Below are positions 25,432 to 35,274 of a stretch of 50,565 nucleotides of DNA, in pieces. The stretch's first letter is position 1, and the number at the start of each line of letters is the position of its first letter. Origin of the DNA: Streptomyces canus 299MFChir4.1 (lineage in GTDB: Bacteria > Actinomycetota > Actinomycetes > Streptomycetales > Streptomycetaceae); assembly GCF_000383615.1 (NCBI RefSeq), contig NZ_KB911627.1, forward strand, positions 1 through 50,565, in the 5' to 3' direction. The notes under the pieces are model-generated. The model did no database searches. It was not told where the DNA came from and was given only the letters and a program-made list of their open reading frames with translations. Made by a program: the position numbers and the translations under genes.

Positions 25432-28400
25432 TCAGTCGCAGGGAGGATCGTACGAGAGCCGAGGCAGGTACTCCGCCCATTCCTGGCGGGTCAGGACGTT
25501 GCCGGTCGTGGCGCAGATGTGGTCGATCGCCTCGTCGACGTCGAGGTCCCACAGCCGGATGGTGTCCGTGCCGCTGGAGATCCCGAGCATCCGGCTGTCG
25601 GGGCTGAAGGCAAGGAAGCTGCCGGTCTTGGCGCTGGGGCTCATCGACTGCCCGATGGGGGCGGCCGCGGACGGGTCCGCCACGTCCCAGAGCCGGACCG
25701 TGTTGTCGTTGCCGCCGCTGGCCAGCCTCGATCCGTCGCGGGTGTACGTCAGCGACACGACCGCCTCGGTGTGCCCGGTGAGGGGGGCACCCGTCTGCTC
25801 GGCGTGCGCGGGGTCGGCCACGTCCCAGAGCCGGACCGTGTCGTCGTCGCCCCCGCTGGCCAGAGTGTGCCCGTCCGGGCTGAAGACGAGCACGTTGACG
25901 GGCCCGGTGTGCCCGGTGAGCGGCTTGCCGAGCAGGGTCGGACGGGCCGGGTCCGTCACCTTCCACAGCCGGATCGTGCCGTCCGCGCTGCTGCTGGCCA
26001 GAGTGCGTCCGTCCGGGCTGAAGGTGAGGCCGTCGATGTATCCCCGGTGGCCGGCGATCGGGCCGTGGGAGACCGGGTGGGCCGGGTCCGTGACGTCCCA
26101 CAGCTGGAGGCTGCGGCTGTCGTAGGCGGTGGCCAGGGTGCGTCCGTCCGGGCTGAACGCCAGCGCGTCCGGGCCCATGAACCGGGAGTGCAGGACGAGC
26201 GCCGGAGCGCGGGGGACGGGGTGGGCCGGGTCGGTGACGTTCCACAGCTGCACCCTGCCGGTGGTGAGCACCGCGAGAGTGCGGGCGTCGGGGGAGAACA
26301 GCACCTGGGAGAACGGGTCGCGCACCACGGGTGTGAACGGCTTGCCCAGGGCCACGGGCCGGGCCGGGTCCGTCACGTTCCACAGCCGGATCCGGCCGTC
26401 CCGCCCGGCCGTCGCGAGTACCTTGCCGTCCCGCCGGAACGCCCCGCTGCTGCCCACCAGGTCTCCCGCCGGGATCGACCACAGGCGCACCTTGCTGTCA
26501 CCGCTGCCGGTCGCGAGCGTACGGCCGTCGGGGCTGAAGCCCAGCGCGTACATCTCACCGCTGCTTCCGGCCAGGGGCTCGCCGACCTGCGAGGGGTATG
26601 CCGGGTCGCTCACGTTCCACAGGCTCGCCGTGCTGTCCGCGCTGGCGGCGGCGAGCATCCTGCCGTCCGGGCTGAAGGCCACGGACCAGATCGGACCGGT
26701 GTGGCCGGTGAGCGGCGAGCCGACCTGACGCGGGTCGGCCGGGTCCCGCACGTCCCACAGCCGGACGCTGTCGTCCGCGCTGCCGCTGGCCAGCTCGGTC
26801 CCGTCCGGACTGAAGGCGACCGAGTGCACCAGACCCGTGTGCCCCTTCAGCACCCTGTCGTACGCCCGGGGCCGCCGCACATCGGTGGTGTTCCACAGGC
26901 GGACCGAGTCGTCGTCGCCACCGGCCGCCAGCGTGCGCCCGTCGGGGCTCCACGCCACGGACCGCACGGCGGCACCTGCACCGGTCAGGACGGTCGGCGG
27001 CCGCTGCGCGTCGCGCGTGTTCCACAGCCGTACGGTGCGGTCCTCACCGGCGGAGGCCAGCGTGCGCCCGTCCGGGCTGAACGCGATCAGGTAGATGGTC
27101 CCGCCATGGCCGGTCAGAGGAGCGCCGAGGGACTTCGGGTGCCGGGGGTCGGCGAGGTCCCACCGCCGGATCCTCCCGTCGTCCCCTGCACTGGCCAGCG
27201 TCCTGCCGTCCGGGCTGAAGACCGCGCTGCTCACCCAGCTCGTGCCGCCGGCGAGGGGTTTGCCCAGCGCCTTGGGGTGCCGGCGGTCGCTGACGTCCCA
27301 CAGCCGGACGGTCCGGTCGTAGCCGGCGGTCGCGAGGAGCTTCCCGTCCGGGCTGAACGAGGTCAGGTACACCGCACCGGTGTGGCCGGTGAGCGGGGTG
27401 GCCAGGGGCGCGTTGACGATGGAGATCAGCCGGGTGTTGGTGCCCTCGTCGTCGGGCCGCAGACGGTGCGCGACCAGGTCGATCCGGGCGGACAGCGAGG
27501 GATCCGCGTACTGGACGCGGTCCGCCTCCGCGACGACCTGCTCGAACACGGCGTCGTTGCGCTGCTGCCAGGCCACCACCGCCGAACCGACGGCCACCAT
27601 CGCGAGGACGACCAGCGCCGACACCGCGCCCCGGGCGATCAGGACCGTACGGCGGCGCAGCCGGACCGAGGCGGCCAGGAACTCCACCGCGCTGCGGGTC
27701 AGATAGGTGTCCCCGGCGGACTTCGCCCAGGTGCGGGCCTGTTCGAGCCGTGATCCCCGGTACAGGAGCGAGGAGTCGCGGTTCGAGCCCTCCCAGGAAC
27801 GGCCGTCCTCCTCGATGCGCTGGCGCAGCAGATGGTCGCTGCGGTCCTCGTCGATCCACTCGCGCAGCCGCGGCCACGCCGTCAGCAGCGCCTCGTGGGT
27901 GATCTCCACGGTCTCCGCGTCCAGCGTCACCAGACGGGCCCGCACCAGCGCTTCGAGCGACTCCTCCGTCTTGGCCGGGTCCGTCGACTCGGCGGCCAGT
28001 TGGCGCCGGGTGCCGCGCCTGCGGGTGGCCTGGGTGTCCTCGCCGAGCCGCACCAGGCGCAGCAGCAGCAGCCGGGCCGCCGTACGCGCCGCCGGGTCCA
28101 GACCGGTCCAGGCCCGCTCGGCGGTCGCCGCCACCGCGCCCTGGATTCCGCCGGCCGCGCGATAGCCGGCCAGGGTCAGCCGGCCGGCCTTGCGGCGCTG
28201 CCAGGTCGCGAGCAGGGCGTGCGAGAGCAATGGCAGGACGCCCGCGTCATGCGCGCCGCGCGGACCGTCGGCGCCCACCTCGCGCACGATCAGCTCGGCG
28301 AGACCCGGCTCCAGCTCCAGGCCCACGGCCCGGGCCGGACCCGTCACGGCCTCGCGCAGTTCCCCGTCGGTGAGCGGTCCGAGCACCATGTGCCGGTGCT

Positions 28401-29391
28401 GGAGCGCGTCGGCCAGCTCGGGATGGTCGAGGCAGCGCTCGTAGAAGTCGGCGCGGATGCCGAGCAGGACCAGGGCGGGCGCGGGCGAGTCCGGGCCGGC
28501 GGGCGTGCACGCGGCGTGCAGCAGCCGGACGAACGTACGCCTGGCCGTCTCGTCCGAGCAGAGCGTGAACGCCTCCTCGAACTGGTCGACGATCACCACC
28601 GGCCGGGCGGTGGCGGCCTCGCGCTGAGCCCACGAGGCGACCGCTTCCCGGACGGCGTGCGCGGATTCGGGGGGATGGTCGATGTCCGGCCCGATCGTCT
28701 CCATGGCGGAGACGACGGGCTTCAGCTCGGGTATTCGGCAGGTCAGCTCCGTGAGCGGGTCGGCGCCCGGCACCAGCTGGACCGTCCGGCCGCCGTCCGC
28801 ACCGGCACCGCCGAGCGCGCCCTCCTCCAGGGCGGTCACCAGACCGGCGTTGAGCAGCGAGGACTTGCCCGCACCCGAGGCGCCCACGAGCATCACCAGA
28901 CCGCCGGTGCCGGTCTCGGCCGCCGAGCGGAGCAGCTTGACGAGAGCCTCCGTGCTCCGTTCCCGGCCGAAGAACCAGCGGGCGTCCTCCTGCCGGTAGG
29001 AGGCGAGACCGCGGTAGGGGCAGACTCCGGCCGGGGGCTCGGGCTGGGAGCCTTCGTCCTCGTCCGGCGCCACGGCCCGCTCCCACAGCCGCTGCCACTG
29101 GCCGAGGTCGTACAGACCGGCCGAGACGGGGGTGGGACTGATCCGCCGGGCTTCGGGAATGAGGATGTGCAGCACGGCCGCGAGGGCGGTGAACTGAGCG
29201 GGCACGTTCCGGGCCCGCCGCCAGTCGCTGATCCGCTGTGCGGAGACCCGGACAGGGCGCCCCCGCTCGTCCACCCGCTGGAGTCGGCCGACTCCCTCGG
29301 ACACGCGCTTGAGAGGCGGATTGCCTGCCTCCCTGTACAACAGTGCGAGACGCTCCGCGAAGGCCGTACGTGCTCCTGAGTCGGAGCTCAA
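25432..29391 (-). CDS. HTH-nSTAND1-WD40 protein with 14 WD repeats
   Basis: 1,319 residues. N-terminal 80: an HTH-like region (VRVSAQRISDWRRARNVPAQ). Residues 123-560: a STAND NTPase with entry motif CPYRGLASYRQEDARWFFGRE, Walker A GASGAGKS (170-177), Walker B VVIVDQFEEAF, and a helical winged module (LVTLDAETVEITHEALLTAWPRLREWI). A membrane helix (VSALVVLAMVAVGSAVVAW) lies near residue 585. From about 665 to 1295 there are 14 WD40 blades (SPDGRTLASAG...VRLWD), enough for two seven-blade propellers. STAND proteins oligomerise when a ligand releases the NTPase; some defend against phage. TTG 29391 has GGTGGAAG upstream. No effector domain is visible. Confidence 0.9.
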   Translation of the reverse strand: MSSDSGARTAFAERLALLYREAGNPPLKRVSEGVGRLQRVDERGRPVRVSAQRISDWRRARNVPAQFTALAAVLHILIPEARRISPTPVSAGLYDLGQWQRLWERAVAPDEDEGSQPEPPAGVCPYRGLASYRQEDARWFFGRERSTEALVKLLRSAAETGTGGLVMLVGASGAGKSSLLNAGLVTALEEGALGGAGADGGRTVQLVPGADPLTELTCRIPELKPVVSAMETIGPDIDHPPESAHAVREAVASWAQREAATARPVVIVDQFEEAFTLCSDETARRTFVRLLHAACTPAGPDSPAPALVLLGIRADFYERCLDHPELADALQHRHMVLGPLTDGELREAVTGPARAVGLELEPGLAELIVREVGADGPRGAHDAGVLPLLSHALLATWQRRKAGRLTLAGYRAAGGIQGAVAATAERAWTGLDPAARTAARLLLLRLVRLGEDTQATRRRGTRRQLAAESTDPAKTEESLEALVRARLVTLDAETVEITHEALLTAWPRLREWIDEDRSDHLLRQRIEEDGRSWEGSNRDSSLLYRGSRLEQARTWAKSAGDTYLTRSAVEFLAASVRLRRRTVLIARGAVSALVVLAMVAVGSAVVAWQQRNDAVFEQVVAEADRVQYADPSLSARIDLVAHRLRPDDEGTNTRLISIVNAPLATPLTGHTGAVYLTSFSPDGKLLATAGYDRTVRLWDVSDRRHPKALGKPLAGGTSWVSSAVFSPDGRTLASAGDDGRIRRWDLADPRHPKSLGAPLTGHGGTIYLIAFSPDGRTLASAGEDRTVRLWNTRDAQRPPTVLTGAGAAVRSVAWSPDGRTLAAGGDDDSVRLWNTTDVRRPRAYDRVLKGHTGLVHSVAFSPDGTELASGSADDSVRLWDVRDPADPRQVGSPLTGHTGPIWSVAFSPDGRMLAAASADSTASLWNVSDPAYPSQVGEPLAGSSGEMYALGFSPDGRTLATGSGDSKVRLWSIPAGDLVGSSGAFRRDGKVLATAGRDGRIRLWNVTDPARPVALGKPFTPVVRDPFSQVLFSPDARTLAVLTTGRVQLWNVTDPAHPVPRAPALVLHSRFMGPDALAFSPDGRTLATAYDSRSLQLWDVTDPAHPVSHGPIAGHRGYIDGLTFSPDGRTLASSSADGTIRLWKVTDPARPTLLGKPLTGHTGPVNVLVFSPDGHTLASGGDDDTVRLWDVADPAHAEQTGAPLTGHTEAVVSLTYTRDGSRLASGGNDNTVRLWDVADPSAAAPIGQSMSPSAKTGSFLAFSPDSRMLGISSGTDTIRLWDLDVDEAIDHICATTGNVLTRQEWAEYLPRLSYDPPCD

Positions 29392-29443
29392 GGTCTTCCA
29401 CCCCTTACTTCCCTCGCGGTTGAATCCGGACCGGAAAACTCAC

Positions 29444-29449
29444 TTTATA
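29444..29449 (-). promoter_or_regulatory. candidate -10 of the WD40 gene
   Basis: On the minus strand TATAAA lies in an AT-rich patch about 53 bases before TTG 29391; no good -35 is visible. This 351-base divergent gap (29392-29742) otherwise holds only the long inverted repeat below. Confidence 0.35.
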
Positions 29450-29628
29450 TGCCTGACCTGCGGTAACGCACTGGCTCCGGCACCGGAACCTCCTCTGTGG
29501 ACCCCCTGGCTGGCAGGATCATGACCTGCGGCGCGGCCAGCGGGCGACGCCATGACAGGCCACCAGCCCGGCGCCCCGCACGCCAACCAGCGCGCCGTAC
29601 GTTCTCGGCCACATTCCGCCCACGGTCA

Positions 29629-29686
29629 CCCGCTTCCTCCGGTACCGGTCCCCACGAGGGGAGGGACCGGTACCGGACGAAGCGGG
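29629..29686. repeat. 24-bp inverted repeat, one mismatch, upstream of arsR
   Basis: The arms are 29629-29652 and 29663-29686 around a 10-base spacer. The inner 15 bp (TCCGGTACCGGTCCC against its complement) are perfect; the single mismatch pairs 29637 with 29678. Each arm also contains the palindrome GGTACC. It ends 56 bases before the ArsR GTG in a divergent gap, where a terminator is not needed, so an operator or structured leader is more likely. Confidence 0.7.
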
Positions 29687-29742
29687 ACGATCACTGTGCC
29701 GCCCCTACACTTGGTCCGACGTTTCGATGACGGGAGAGGGCT

Positions 29743-30102
29743 GTGGCGAAGATCGTCGGCGGTTTCCAGGACCCGCCGGCGGAGGTGCTCGCCGAGGCGG
29801 CCGCCGTGTTCGGGCTCCTCGCGTCCTCGGCCCGGCTGCACATCGTGTGGGCGCTGTCTCAGGGCGAGAGCGACGTCACCCACCTCGCCGACCGGGTCGG
29901 CGGCGCGCTGCCCGCGGTCAGCCAGCACCTGGCGAAACTGAAACTCGCCGGGCTCGTGCGTTCGCGCCGCGAGGGGCGCCGGCAGATCTACTACGTCGAC
30001 GACCCCGACATCGTGACCGTGGTCCGCGTCATGGTCGGCCAGCTGACGGCCCGGGAAACCCCCTCCGCAAGCTCGGACCGACTGCGCGAGGCCGGTGTCT
30101 GA
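29743..30102 (+). CDS. ArsR-family regulator
   Basis: 119 residues from GTG 29743 after GGGAGAGGG. Winged helix: FGLLASSARLHIVWALSQGESDVTHLADRVGGALPAVSQHLAKLKLAGLVRSRREGRRQIYYV. No Cys is present, so a thiolate metal site is excluded; His and Asp at the C-terminal dimer helix (DDPDIVTVVRVMV) could bind Zn, Ni or Co as in SmtB-alpha5 types, or the protein may not bind metal. It overlaps the P-type ATPase gene by 8 bases and probably controls it through the inverted repeat upstream. Confidence 0.88.
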   Translation: MAKIVGGFQDPPAEVLAEAAAVFGLLASSARLHIVWALSQGESDVTHLADRVGGALPAVSQHLAKLKLAGLVRSRREGRRQIYYVDDPDIVTVVRVMVGQLTARETPSASSDRLREAGV

Positions 30103-33100
30103 GCGGTCGGGGGCGCGAGGGGAGGACGGCGCCCCGTCTGCTGCGCCGGCTGGGCCTGCTGCTTCGGACGGGGCGGGGTCCGGCGGTGCCGTGGGGGATC
30201 GGGTCGGGTCCAGGAGTGCCGTGCCGGACGGACCGCCCGCTGAACCGGCTGGGGCGTTGGCTGAGCTGGGTGCCGGGGGCGGGGCGCTGTCGCCCGCGTC
30301 TGCTCTTGAGGCCGGGCTGCCGGGCGATTCGGCCGCTTCCGGCCCTGTGCCCATGGGTCCGGTTGGGTCGGTGTCCGGATCCTTCGTCGTGGTTCCGTCT
30401 GCGTCTGCTGCTGAGGATGGTCCGACGGGCGATTCGGCCGCTTCCGGCGCTGTGCCCGCGGGTCTGGTTGGGTCGGTGTCCGGGCCCTTCGTCGTGGTTC
30501 CGCCCGCGTCTGCTCCTGGGGCCGGGCTGACAGGCGATCCGGCCGCTCCCGGCCCACCGAGTCGCGCTGCCCCCACCCCCGTCCCCGCGCATCCGGTCGC
30601 CCAGGACACCGCGCCCGCTTCCTCCTCGCCCGGTCCTCCTGTCCTGCGTGCTCTTCCTCCCGCGGCCGGTGCGGTCGGCCCAGGCGGCACCCCCGTCGCG
30701 GGCCTCCTCGAAGTTCTCCGTCGGCTGGACAGTGGGCCGCGCGGGCTGACCGAGGGGCAGGCGGCGGAGCGGTTGGCGCGGGTCGGTGGGAATGTGGTTC
30801 CGGATGCCCGGGACCCCTCCTGGCCCCGCCTGTTCGCACGGAGTCTGCGGGACCCCTTCACCGCGGTGCTGCTCTGTCTGGGACTGGTGTCGGCAGCCGT
30901 CCTCGCCTGGGGCACCGCCTCGGTGATCCTCCTGCTGGTCGTCGTGAGCTGCGTCCTGCGGGCGTCCGGCGAACACCGGGCCGACCGCTCCACGGCCGGA
31001 CTGCGCCGCCTGGTGGCGACCACCGCCACGGTCCAGCGCCGGACCGACGAGGACACGGCCCCGGTCACCCGCGAGATCCCGGTCGAGGAACTCGTCCCCG
31101 GCGACGTCGTACGGCTCGGCCCCGGCGACCTGGTCCCCGCGGACGTACGGCTGCTGCGGTCGACCGGACTCACCGTCCACCAGGCCGCGCTCACCGGCGA
31201 GTCCGCACCGGTGGAGAAGGACGCGGGGGACGACCCCGGGGACGGCGGTGTCCTCCAAGACCTCCGGTACTGCTTCCAGGGCAGCAGCGTCGCCTCCGGC
31301 AGCGCCACCGCCGTGGTCACCGCGACCGCCGGCGACACCCGTTTCGCCGCCGACCGCCGGCGCACCGGAAAACCCCCGGCGACCAGCTTCGAACGCTCCG
31401 TCCAGGGCGTCTCCTGGATCCTGATCCGGTTCGCGCTGCTGACCCCGCCCCTGGTCCTCATGGCCAACGCCGCCCTGCGCGGCCGCGGTCTGGAGACCCT
31501 CCCCTTCGCCGTCGCGGTGGCGGTCGGGCTGACCCCGGAGATGCTGCCGGTCGTCGTCACCACCTGCCTGGCCCGCGGTGCCGCCCTCCTGGCCCGTACC
31601 CACGGCGTCATCGTGCGACGGCTTCCCGCCCTGCACGACATCGGCGCCATGGACGTCCTGTGCGTGGACAAGACCGGCACCCTCACCCAGGACCGCCCGG
31701 TCGTCCACCGCGCGCTGGACGCGGACGGCCACGACGACCCCGAGGTACTGCGCTGGGCGGCGGCCGCCGCCTGGTGGTCCCTCCAGCTCGCCGACCTCCC
31801 GGCCCCCGACGCCCTGGACGAGGCCCTGCTCGCCGCCGCCGCCGCCGACGACGACGACGAGGACGAGGACGAGGACTCCCTCACGTCGTACGACGGTGTC
31901 ACGACCCTTCCCTTCGACCCGGTCCGCCGCCTGGCCACCGTGGTCGTCCGCACCCCCGGCCGGTTCGGCACCCACACCCTGATCACCAAGGGCGCCGTGG
32001 AGGCCGTACTGGGACGGTGTGCGCTGTCCGACGACGAGCGCGCCCGGGTGCGCGACCTGGCCGACGCACAGGCCGCGGACGGGCTGCGCGTCCTCGCCGT
32101 CGCCACCACCGAACGCCCCGCCGGGGACCGCCCCCGCGAACGCGGCCTCACCTTCCGCGGACTGCTCACCTTCCGGGACGACCTCGCCCCCGCCGCCGCC
32201 GAGGCCCTCGCCGGACTGGCCGGGCGGGGCGTCACCGTCAAGATCCTCACCGGCGACCATCCGGGCACCGCGGTCCGGGCCTGCCGTGATCTGGGGGTCC
32301 CGGTGGCCGGTGTCCTGACCGCCGACCGCCTCGACACCCTCACCGACCCCGAGCTCACCGAACTGGCCCGCCGTACGACCGTCTTCGCCCGCTGCACCCC
32401 CGAGCACAAGACCCGTGTCACCCGGGCCCTCCAGGCCGGCGGCCACACGGTCGGCTTCCTCGGCGACGGCGTCAACGACCTGCCCGTCCTGCGCACCGCC
32501 GACGTGGGCATCGCCCCCCGCGACGCGGCCGGGGTGACCAGGGAGAGCGCGGACCTGGTCCTCGCCGGGAAGGATCTCACCGCGATCGGCCACGCGGTGG
32601 CCGCGGGCCGTCACGCGGGCGGCAACATCGCCACGTATCTGCGCATCACGCTCTCCTCGAACCTCGGCAACGTGATCGCGATGCTCTCCGCGGGCCTCCT
32701 CCTGCCGTTCCTGCCGATGCTCCCGGCCCAGGTCCTCGTCCAGAACCTGTGCTTCGACGCGGCCCAACTGGCCTTCGCCCACGACCGTCCCACCCGGGCC
32801 GCCCTGCGCCGGCCGAGCGTCCTGGACCCCCGCGAGCTGCTTCGGTTCATCGTCGGATTCGGTGCCCTGAACGCCGTGGCGGACCTGGCGACCTTTGGTG
32901 TCCTGGCCTTCGCCCTGCGGGGCCCGGGCGACGACGAGTCGCTGTTCCACTCGGGCTGGTTCACGGAGAACCTGCTGACGCAGGCCGTGGTGATGGTGCT
33001 GCTGTCCCTGGGCTCACCGGGCCGCGCCGGCCGGCGGCCGGGCCCGGTGACCTGGTCCGCCGCCGCACTGGCCGCGATCGGCCTGCTCCTGCCCGCGTCC

Positions 33101-33280
33101 CCGCCGGGCGCGGCCCTGGGCCTGAGCGCGCTGCCCGGCGTGTACTACGGACTGCTCGCGGCCGTCCTGGCCCTGTACGCCGTGGGCCTGCTGGCGGCGC
33201 GGACGCGCTACGAGCGCCGGCGCACGGTTGCGCTCCCGGAGACTGACGCCTCTCAGGGGCAGGCGATGTCGAAGCCGTAG
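30095..33280 (+). CDS. mgtA: MgtA-like (P-IIIB) cation-transporting P-type ATPase
   Basis: 1,061 residues. Residues 1-200: a low-complexity Ala/Gly/Ser/Pro/Val extension with 35-residue repeats. Then the actuator (LTGESAPVEKD), the P-IIIB helix motif GLTPEMLPVVVTT (about 478-490), phosphorylated Asp525 in DKTGTLT, the N-domain with an acidic run (DDDDEDEDED), ILTGDHPGTAV, and GDGVNDLP (790). Six C-terminal helices follow. TPEMLP is the hallmark of Mg2+ importers MgtA/MgtB. GTG 30095 lies within arsR; control of an Mg-type pump by an ArsR protein is unusual. True N-terminus may be later, since the repeats look unstructured. Confidence 0.85.
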   Translation: MSERSGARGEDGAPSAAPAGPAASDGAGSGGAVGDRVGSRSAVPDGPPAEPAGALAELGAGGGALSPASALEAGLPGDSAASGPVPMGPVGSVSGSFVVVPSASAAEDGPTGDSAASGAVPAGLVGSVSGPFVVVPPASAPGAGLTGDPAAPGPPSRAAPTPVPAHPVAQDTAPASSSPGPPVLRALPPAAGAVGPGGTPVAGLLEVLRRLDSGPRGLTEGQAAERLARVGGNVVPDARDPSWPRLFARSLRDPFTAVLLCLGLVSAAVLAWGTASVILLLVVVSCVLRASGEHRADRSTAGLRRLVATTATVQRRTDEDTAPVTREIPVEELVPGDVVRLGPGDLVPADVRLLRSTGLTVHQAALTGESAPVEKDAGDDPGDGGVLQDLRYCFQGSSVASGSATAVVTATAGDTRFAADRRRTGKPPATSFERSVQGVSWILIRFALLTPPLVLMANAALRGRGLETLPFAVAVAVGLTPEMLPVVVTTCLARGAALLARTHGVIVRRLPALHDIGAMDVLCVDKTGTLTQDRPVVHRALDADGHDDPEVLRWAAAAAWWSLQLADLPAPDALDEALLAAAAADDDDEDEDEDSLTSYDGVTTLPFDPVRRLATVVVRTPGRFGTHTLITKGAVEAVLGRCALSDDERARVRDLADAQAADGLRVLAVATTERPAGDRPRERGLTFRGLLTFRDDLAPAAAEALAGLAGRGVTVKILTGDHPGTAVRACRDLGVPVAGVLTADRLDTLTDPELTELARRTTVFARCTPEHKTRVTRALQAGGHTVGFLGDGVNDLPVLRTADVGIAPRDAAGVTRESADLVLAGKDLTAIGHAVAAGRHAGGNIATYLRITLSSNLGNVIAMLSAGLLLPFLPMLPAQVLVQNLCFDAAQLAFAHDRPTRAALRRPSVLDPRELLRFIVGFGALNAVADLATFGVLAFALRGPGDDESLFHSGWFTENLLTQAVVMVLLSLGSPGRAGRRPGPVTWSAAALAAIGLLLPASPPGAALGLSALPGVYYGLLAAVLALYAVGLLAARTRYERRRTVALPETDASQGQAMSKP
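30293..30554 (+). repeat. 105-bp tandem repeat (2.5 copies) in the ATPase N-terminus
   Basis: Units 30293-30397 and 30398-30502 plus a partial third encode 35-residue repeats of the form (P/S)ASA..GDSAASG.VP..GSVSG.FVVVP. They keep the frame. Divergence between units is modest. Confidence 0.85.
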
Positions 33281-33501
33281 CGCAGGGGTTCGTCCGTCAC
33301 GCCGTGATCGAGCCGGTAGACGTAGACGCCGTCCACCCGCACCCCGGACGGCGCGCCCTCCGCCCGGCAGGGGTACGACACCTGCACGACCCGGGGCCGG
33401 TCCGCGACCTTGACCCGCATCCCGTCGGCCGGTCCGCCGTCGAGGACGGCGACTTCCCACCCGGTCACGTCGGCCGTCTCCACTGTCTCCGCTGCGTCCA
33501 C
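33253..33501 (-). CDS. conserved hypothetical protein (82 aa)
   Basis: MDAAETVETADVTGWEVAVLD... followed by VYVYRLDHGVTDEPLRYGFDIACP. A small beta-rich soluble protein; the ending with a Tyr-Arg-Leu-Asp-His motif and Cys is typical of a short streptomycete family of unknown role. It overlaps the 3' end of the ATPase gene on the other strand by 28 bases. I see no ribosome site of strength before ATG 33501. Confidence 0.65.
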   Translation of the reverse strand: MDAAETVETADVTGWEVAVLDGGPADGMRVKVADRPRVVQVSYPCRAEGAPSGVRVDGVYVYRLDHGVTDEPLRYGFDIACP

Positions 33502-33524
33502 GCCGACAGTTTAGAGGTTGCGCA

Positions 33525-34085
33525 ATCGTCGTGGAGGGCTGATGCCGGGACGGGTGCGGCTCTCACATGCCGGATGCGGGCTCTCCCACTGCCGGGTGTG
33601 GGCTCTCCCACTGCCGGATGCACCGCGAACAGCCGGGCCGGGAAGCCGGAACCGGCGTACGGCTTGGGCCAGGTGGCGACGACGAGGGCTCCCGACTCGG
33701 GGAGCGGGCCGAGGTTGGTCAGCAGTTCGATCTGTCGGCGGTCGCGGGAAGGACGTACGCCTCCAGGACGTACGCCTCCAGGCCGTGGTCGCCCCGCGGA
33801 GGCGGCGGCTCCGGGGACCGTGTCGGCCTGCTCGTGGCCGATGGCGGTGACGCCCGCGTCCTCGAAGAGGTACGTCAGAACCTCGGCACATCGGCCGACC
33901 AGCCCGGTGCGCGACCGGTCCCCGCCTGGTCCCGGTTGGCCATCGCCACCGGGTGCGGCCAGCGACGGCTCCACCCGGTGCGCAGGGCGGCGAACGCCCC
34001 GGGCGGAAGGCATAGGTGAGGTCGGTGCGGACCGTGCCCTCCGTCAGCTCGCGGTACGCCGACCACAGCCGGGGTTCGCCGGAGG

Positions 34086-34089
<4 letters not shown>
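33525..34089 (-). pseudogene. cyclase/kynurenine-formamidase-like family relic
   Basis: ATG 34089 overlaps the DMT exporter stop (ATGA) and gives MTSGEPRLWSAYRELTEGTVRTDLTY, then jumps to GAFAALRTGWSRRWPHPVAMANRD, EVLTYLFEDAGVTAIGHEQADT and RQIELLTNLGPLPESGALVVATWPKP in other frames. These are the C-terminal parts of the PF04199 cyclase family; the metal-binding HxGTHxD region is deleted (about 130 residues). A 15-bp duplication (GACGTACGCCTCCAG twice, near 33752-33781) and three 22-bp copies of GCTCTCCCACTGCCGG type near 33560-33620 show the decay. It was formerly coupled to the exporter. Confidence 0.65.
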
Positions 34090-35141
<1,052 letters not shown>

Positions 35142-35274
35142 GATGCTTCCTCCGTCCGGCCGACGTGCGGCCCTGGCCCTGTAGGTGGGCCGTTCCGTCC
35201 CGTTCTTCGACCATGCCCCAGGTGAACTGTGAGGACAAGCGAATGGTTCTACCTAGTCTGTTAAGCTGTGCTAC

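Noticed and set aside
25426..27753. 775-residue plus-strand ORF opposite the WD40 repeats
   Set aside because: Its repeats (VRHVPQPD and the like) are the reverse reading of the WD40 units; no start signal or known family.
29626..32950. Two minus-strand ORFs of nearly 980 residues opposite the P-type ATPase
   Set aside because: Arg/Ser/Pro-rich shadows; the ATPase on the plus strand has all family motifs.
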